In this document: piece by piece, positions 5,661 to 7,378 of the stretch
Numbering within the stretch: position 1 is the stretch's first letter
Layout of the letters: each line of letters starts with the position of its first letter
Source of the DNA: Chloroflexota bacterium
Lineage (GTDB): Bacteria > Chloroflexota > Ktedonobacteria > Ktedonobacterales > Ktedonobacteraceae
Direction: 5' to 3'
Length of the DNA stretch: 7,378 bases
NCBI GenBank assembly: GCA_902812455.1
Contig: CADDZH010000163.1
Coordinates: forward strand, 1 to 7,378
Notes under the pieces: generated by a model
What the model was told of the DNA's origin: nothing
Database searches by the model: none
Seen by the model: only the letters and a program-made list of their open reading frames with translations
Translations under genes and position numbers: made by a program

Positions 5661-5723
5661 ATATGCTTTAAGCAAGAGTTATTGTAATAAAGAGACATAT
5701 CCTTGAAGCAAGGAGTTATTGTA
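5661..5723 (+). repeat. Direct repeat duplicating the transporter's ribosome-binding segment
   Basis: Positions 5661-5686 and 5697-5723 match at 24 of 27 aligned positions, with a 36-bp offset. The shared core is AAGCAAG(G)AGTTATTGTA. The second copy has the extra G that creates AAGGAG (5710-5715) and ends at the transporter ATG; the first copy lacks that G and has ATA where the ATG would be. An inverted version of the core (ATAACGCTTGCTT, 5614-5626, one mismatch to 5670-5682) lies upstream and overlaps the Pho-box-like array. Confidence 0.7.
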
Positions 5724-7225
5724 TGTTAGATGAAGAAGAGCGTCTCAATCCTGTTTCTGATGGGGACGCAGTATCTTCGGCACAACACGTACTAGCAGCA
5801 CTGGATAACAGTTCACTCTCAGGTTTCCACTTGAAAGCAATGATCACCTCAGGCATGGGTTTCTTTACGGATGCCTATGACCTGTTCATTATTGGTGTCG
5901 TGCTGGCAATCCTCACTCCGCTATGGCATCTCAGTGCCCTGCAGATTTCCCTGCTCGGTAGCACGTCGTTGATAGCTGCCGCAGTTGGTTCGCTCATGTT
6001 CGGGCGCCTGGCCGACTATATCGGGCGTCATGCTATATATGGATATACCTTGCTCGTACTGGCAGCAGGCGCTATAGCCTCAGCCTTTTCACCTAGTATT
6101 ATCTGGCTGCTCGCCTTTCGTTTCATCTTAGGATTGGGCATCGGTGGAGATTATCCTCTCAGCGCTACTCTCATGAGCGAGTATGCCAACCGGAAAGATC
6201 GAGGCAAGCTCATCACAATGGTGTTCTCGATGCAAGGAGTTGGCCTGGTGGTTGGGCCGCTCGTTGCTATCTTGCTCCTGGTCGCCGGGATAAACCATGA
6301 TATGACATGGCGCATCATGCTGGCTCTGGGCGCAATTCCGGCGCTCAGCACATTCTACTTGCGCCGCCAGATTGCCGAGACACCACGCTATGCCATTGCC
6401 ATGCAAGGCAAGCTCGAGGATGCAGCGCGCACTGTCGAGATGGTCACGAAGAAGCAGAATGGCAATGGTAGCTCTGCAATCACACAACGTGCCGCAAGCA
6501 ACGCAAGCAGCAGCAGGCCGGCACAACCTATGCGCAGGCCTACCAGATCATGGCTCTTCCTGCTGCTCACACCTCGCCTGCTCCGCTGGCTGATTGGAAC
6601 TGCTGGAGCCTGGTTCTTGCTGGACTTCGCATACTACGGCACAACCATATCCAGCCCGCTGGTACTCAAAGCCCTTAATAGCCACGCTAACCTGGTGACC
6701 AATATGGTTTATACCCTGCTCATCTTCGTGGTGGCAGCATTCCCGGGTTATATCATAGCTGCGTTGACAATTGATCGTCTCGGGCGCAAGTGGATTCAAT
6801 GCTTTGGCTTTGCCATGATGGCGCTTGCCTACGGGCTGATCGCGGTTGCGCCTGGACTCTCAACCATCACGCTCCCGTTCTTGCTGGTCTATGGCGTCAG
6901 CTACTTCTTCACGGAGTTTGGCCCGAACGTCACGACTTTTGTCTATCCAGCAGAAGTTTTCCCTGTGATGGTGCGCACAACGGGTCACGGCGTTGCCGCA
7001 GCTTTAGGTAAAGTTGGAGCTTTCATCGGCGCATTCGCTTTCCCCTTCTTGCTCAGCATCTACCACTTGCCGGGTGCGATGGCTGCCGCTGCCATTGTTT
7101 CACTCGCCGGACTGGCACTCACTTTCTTCACACTTCCTGAGCCCAACCAGCGCTCACTGGAAGAGATATCCGACGAGCACAAGGTACGTGCCGAGCATGA
7201 GCAACAGGTGCTTGTCTTACGGTAA
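5723..7225 (+). CDS. MFS transporter, PHS-type phosphate:H+ symporter
   Basis: A full-length 500-residue major facilitator with about twelve membrane segments: a cytosolic N-terminus (1-38), six helices to about 213, a hydrophilic serine-rich central loop (about 220-278), six more helices and a charged C-terminal tail. Diagnostic sequences are GMGFFTDAYDLF (44-55), the motif A loop GRLADYIGR (94-102), GGDYPLSA (141-148) and GAWFLLDFAYYGT (295-307). These hold the residues that line the phosphate pocket in the fungal PHS transporter PiPT: Tyr144, Gln171, Trp297, Asp301, Tyr305 and Asn402, with Asp50 and Asp143 as likely proton-coupling acids. Inorganic phosphate is thus the most probable substrate; related MFS members carry aromatic acids or sugars but lack this set. 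AAGGAG (5710-5715) with a 7-nt spacer supports the start. The Pho-box-like array upstream fits induction under phosphate limitation. Confidence 0.88.
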   Translation: MLDEEERLNPVSDGDAVSSAQHVLAALDNSSLSGFHLKAMITSGMGFFTDAYDLFIIGVVLAILTPLWHLSALQISLLGSTSLIAAAVGSLMFGRLADYIGRHAIYGYTLLVLAAGAIASAFSPSIIWLLAFRFILGLGIGGDYPLSATLMSEYANRKDRGKLITMVFSMQGVGLVVGPLVAILLLVAGINHDMTWRIMLALGAIPALSTFYLRRQIAETPRYAIAMQGKLEDAARTVEMVTKKQNGNGSSAITQRAASNASSSRPAQPMRRPTRSWLFLLLTPRLLRWLIGTAGAWFLLDFAYYGTTISSPLVLKALNSHANLVTNMVYTLLIFVVAAFPGYIIAALTIDRLGRKWIQCFGFAMMALAYGLIAVAPGLSTITLPFLLVYGVSYFFTEFGPNVTTFVYPAEVFPVMVRTTGHGVAAALGKVGAFIGAFAFPFLLSIYHLPGAMAAAAIVSLAGLALTFFTLPEPNQRSLEEISDEHKVRAEHEQQVLVLR

Positions 7226-7278
7226 GAGGACTGCCAGGGCGACCGCAAGGGCATTGACTCCAAAAAAATCACACAAAG

Positions 7279-7297
7279 GCTTGCCAAAAAGGCAAGC
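7279..7297. other. Short perfect hairpin between the transporter and the next gene
   Basis: GCTTGCC (7279-7285) and GGCAAGC (7291-7297) form a 7-bp stem around an AAAAA loop. On the plus strand no T run follows, so it is not a standard intrinsic terminator for the transporter. It lies in the 126-bp gap before the next ribosome binding site and could be a pause, an mRNA-processing signal or a leader hairpin. Confidence 0.45.
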
Positions 7298-7351
7298 AGA
7301 GGAGATACTCCCTTCAGACACAGGTTTTTGAGAACTGAAAGGAGTCTCTCT

Positions 7352-7378
7352 ATGCGCAATGATACACCATCGCCGGAA
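7352..7378 (+). CDS. Start of an unidentified gene, 3'-truncated by the window edge
   Basis: ATG at 7352 follows a strong ribosome binding site, AAAGGAG (7338-7344), with a 7-nt spacer. Nine codons are visible (MRNDTPSPE). They are too few to identify a family. The polar start suggests a cytosolic protein or one with a soluble N-terminus. It lies on the same strand as the transporter, 126 bp downstream, so it may be co-transcribed or have its own promoter. Confidence 0.6.

Noticed and set aside
7014..7331. Plus-strand ORF of 105 codons overlapping the transporter end
   Set aside because: Most of it lies out of frame inside the transporter coding sequence, with serine-rich composition and no ribosome binding site.

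Overview
The window looks like chromosome from a soil-type, complex-genome bacterium, most plausibly a Ktedonobacteria-like member of the Chloroflexota. This rests on indirect signs: a long WD40 propeller protein, a palindromic intergenic repeat whose minus-strand translation gives the familiar spurious 'CHPERSEGS' peptide, a DinB-family protein, strong AGGAG-type ribosome binding sites and moderate GC. No rRNA or marker gene is present, so the assignment is tentative.

Layout. Positions 1-801 hold the 3' part of a WD40 beta-propeller gene whose stop codon lies inside an intergenic palindromic repeat (793-916). A class I SAM-dependent methyltransferase follows (963-1679). Positions 1694-4194 form a discrete module bracketed by two imperfect inverted repeat arms. 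It carries a candidate 47-residue ORF, a DNA methyltransferase with DPFCGTGT and TSPPY motifs, and an overlapping gene for a PD-(D/E)XK-like restriction endonuclease: a compact type II-like restriction-modification (R-M) unit. The endonuclease frame runs through the right-hand arm and gains a basic, proline-rich tail before stopping in a 4-bp convergent overlap with the next gene.

The minus-strand pair 5473-4208 encodes a histidine phosphatase (phosphoglycerate-mutase-like) followed by a DinB/YfiT-like protein, probably one transcript from an extended -10 promoter near 5514-5522. The divergent intergenic region (5474-5722) is unusually structured. It has two overlapping hairpins, five TTAACA-like units spaced exactly 11 bp apart (a Pho-box-like array), and a duplicated leader segment containing the ribosome binding site. 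Downstream is a full-length MFS transporter (5723-7225) with the signature residues of PHS-family proton/phosphate symporters. The first nine codons of another gene (7352 onward) close the window.

How the parts relate. The R-M pair is translationally coupled, and hand counts on sampled lines suggest lower GC than its neighbours, which fits acquired DNA set between repeats. The most informative regulatory observation is the 11-bp-periodic array directly upstream of a phosphate transporter: array and transporter identity independently point to control by a PhoB/PhoP-type phosphate-starvation regulator. The divergent phosphatase may or may not belong to the same response.
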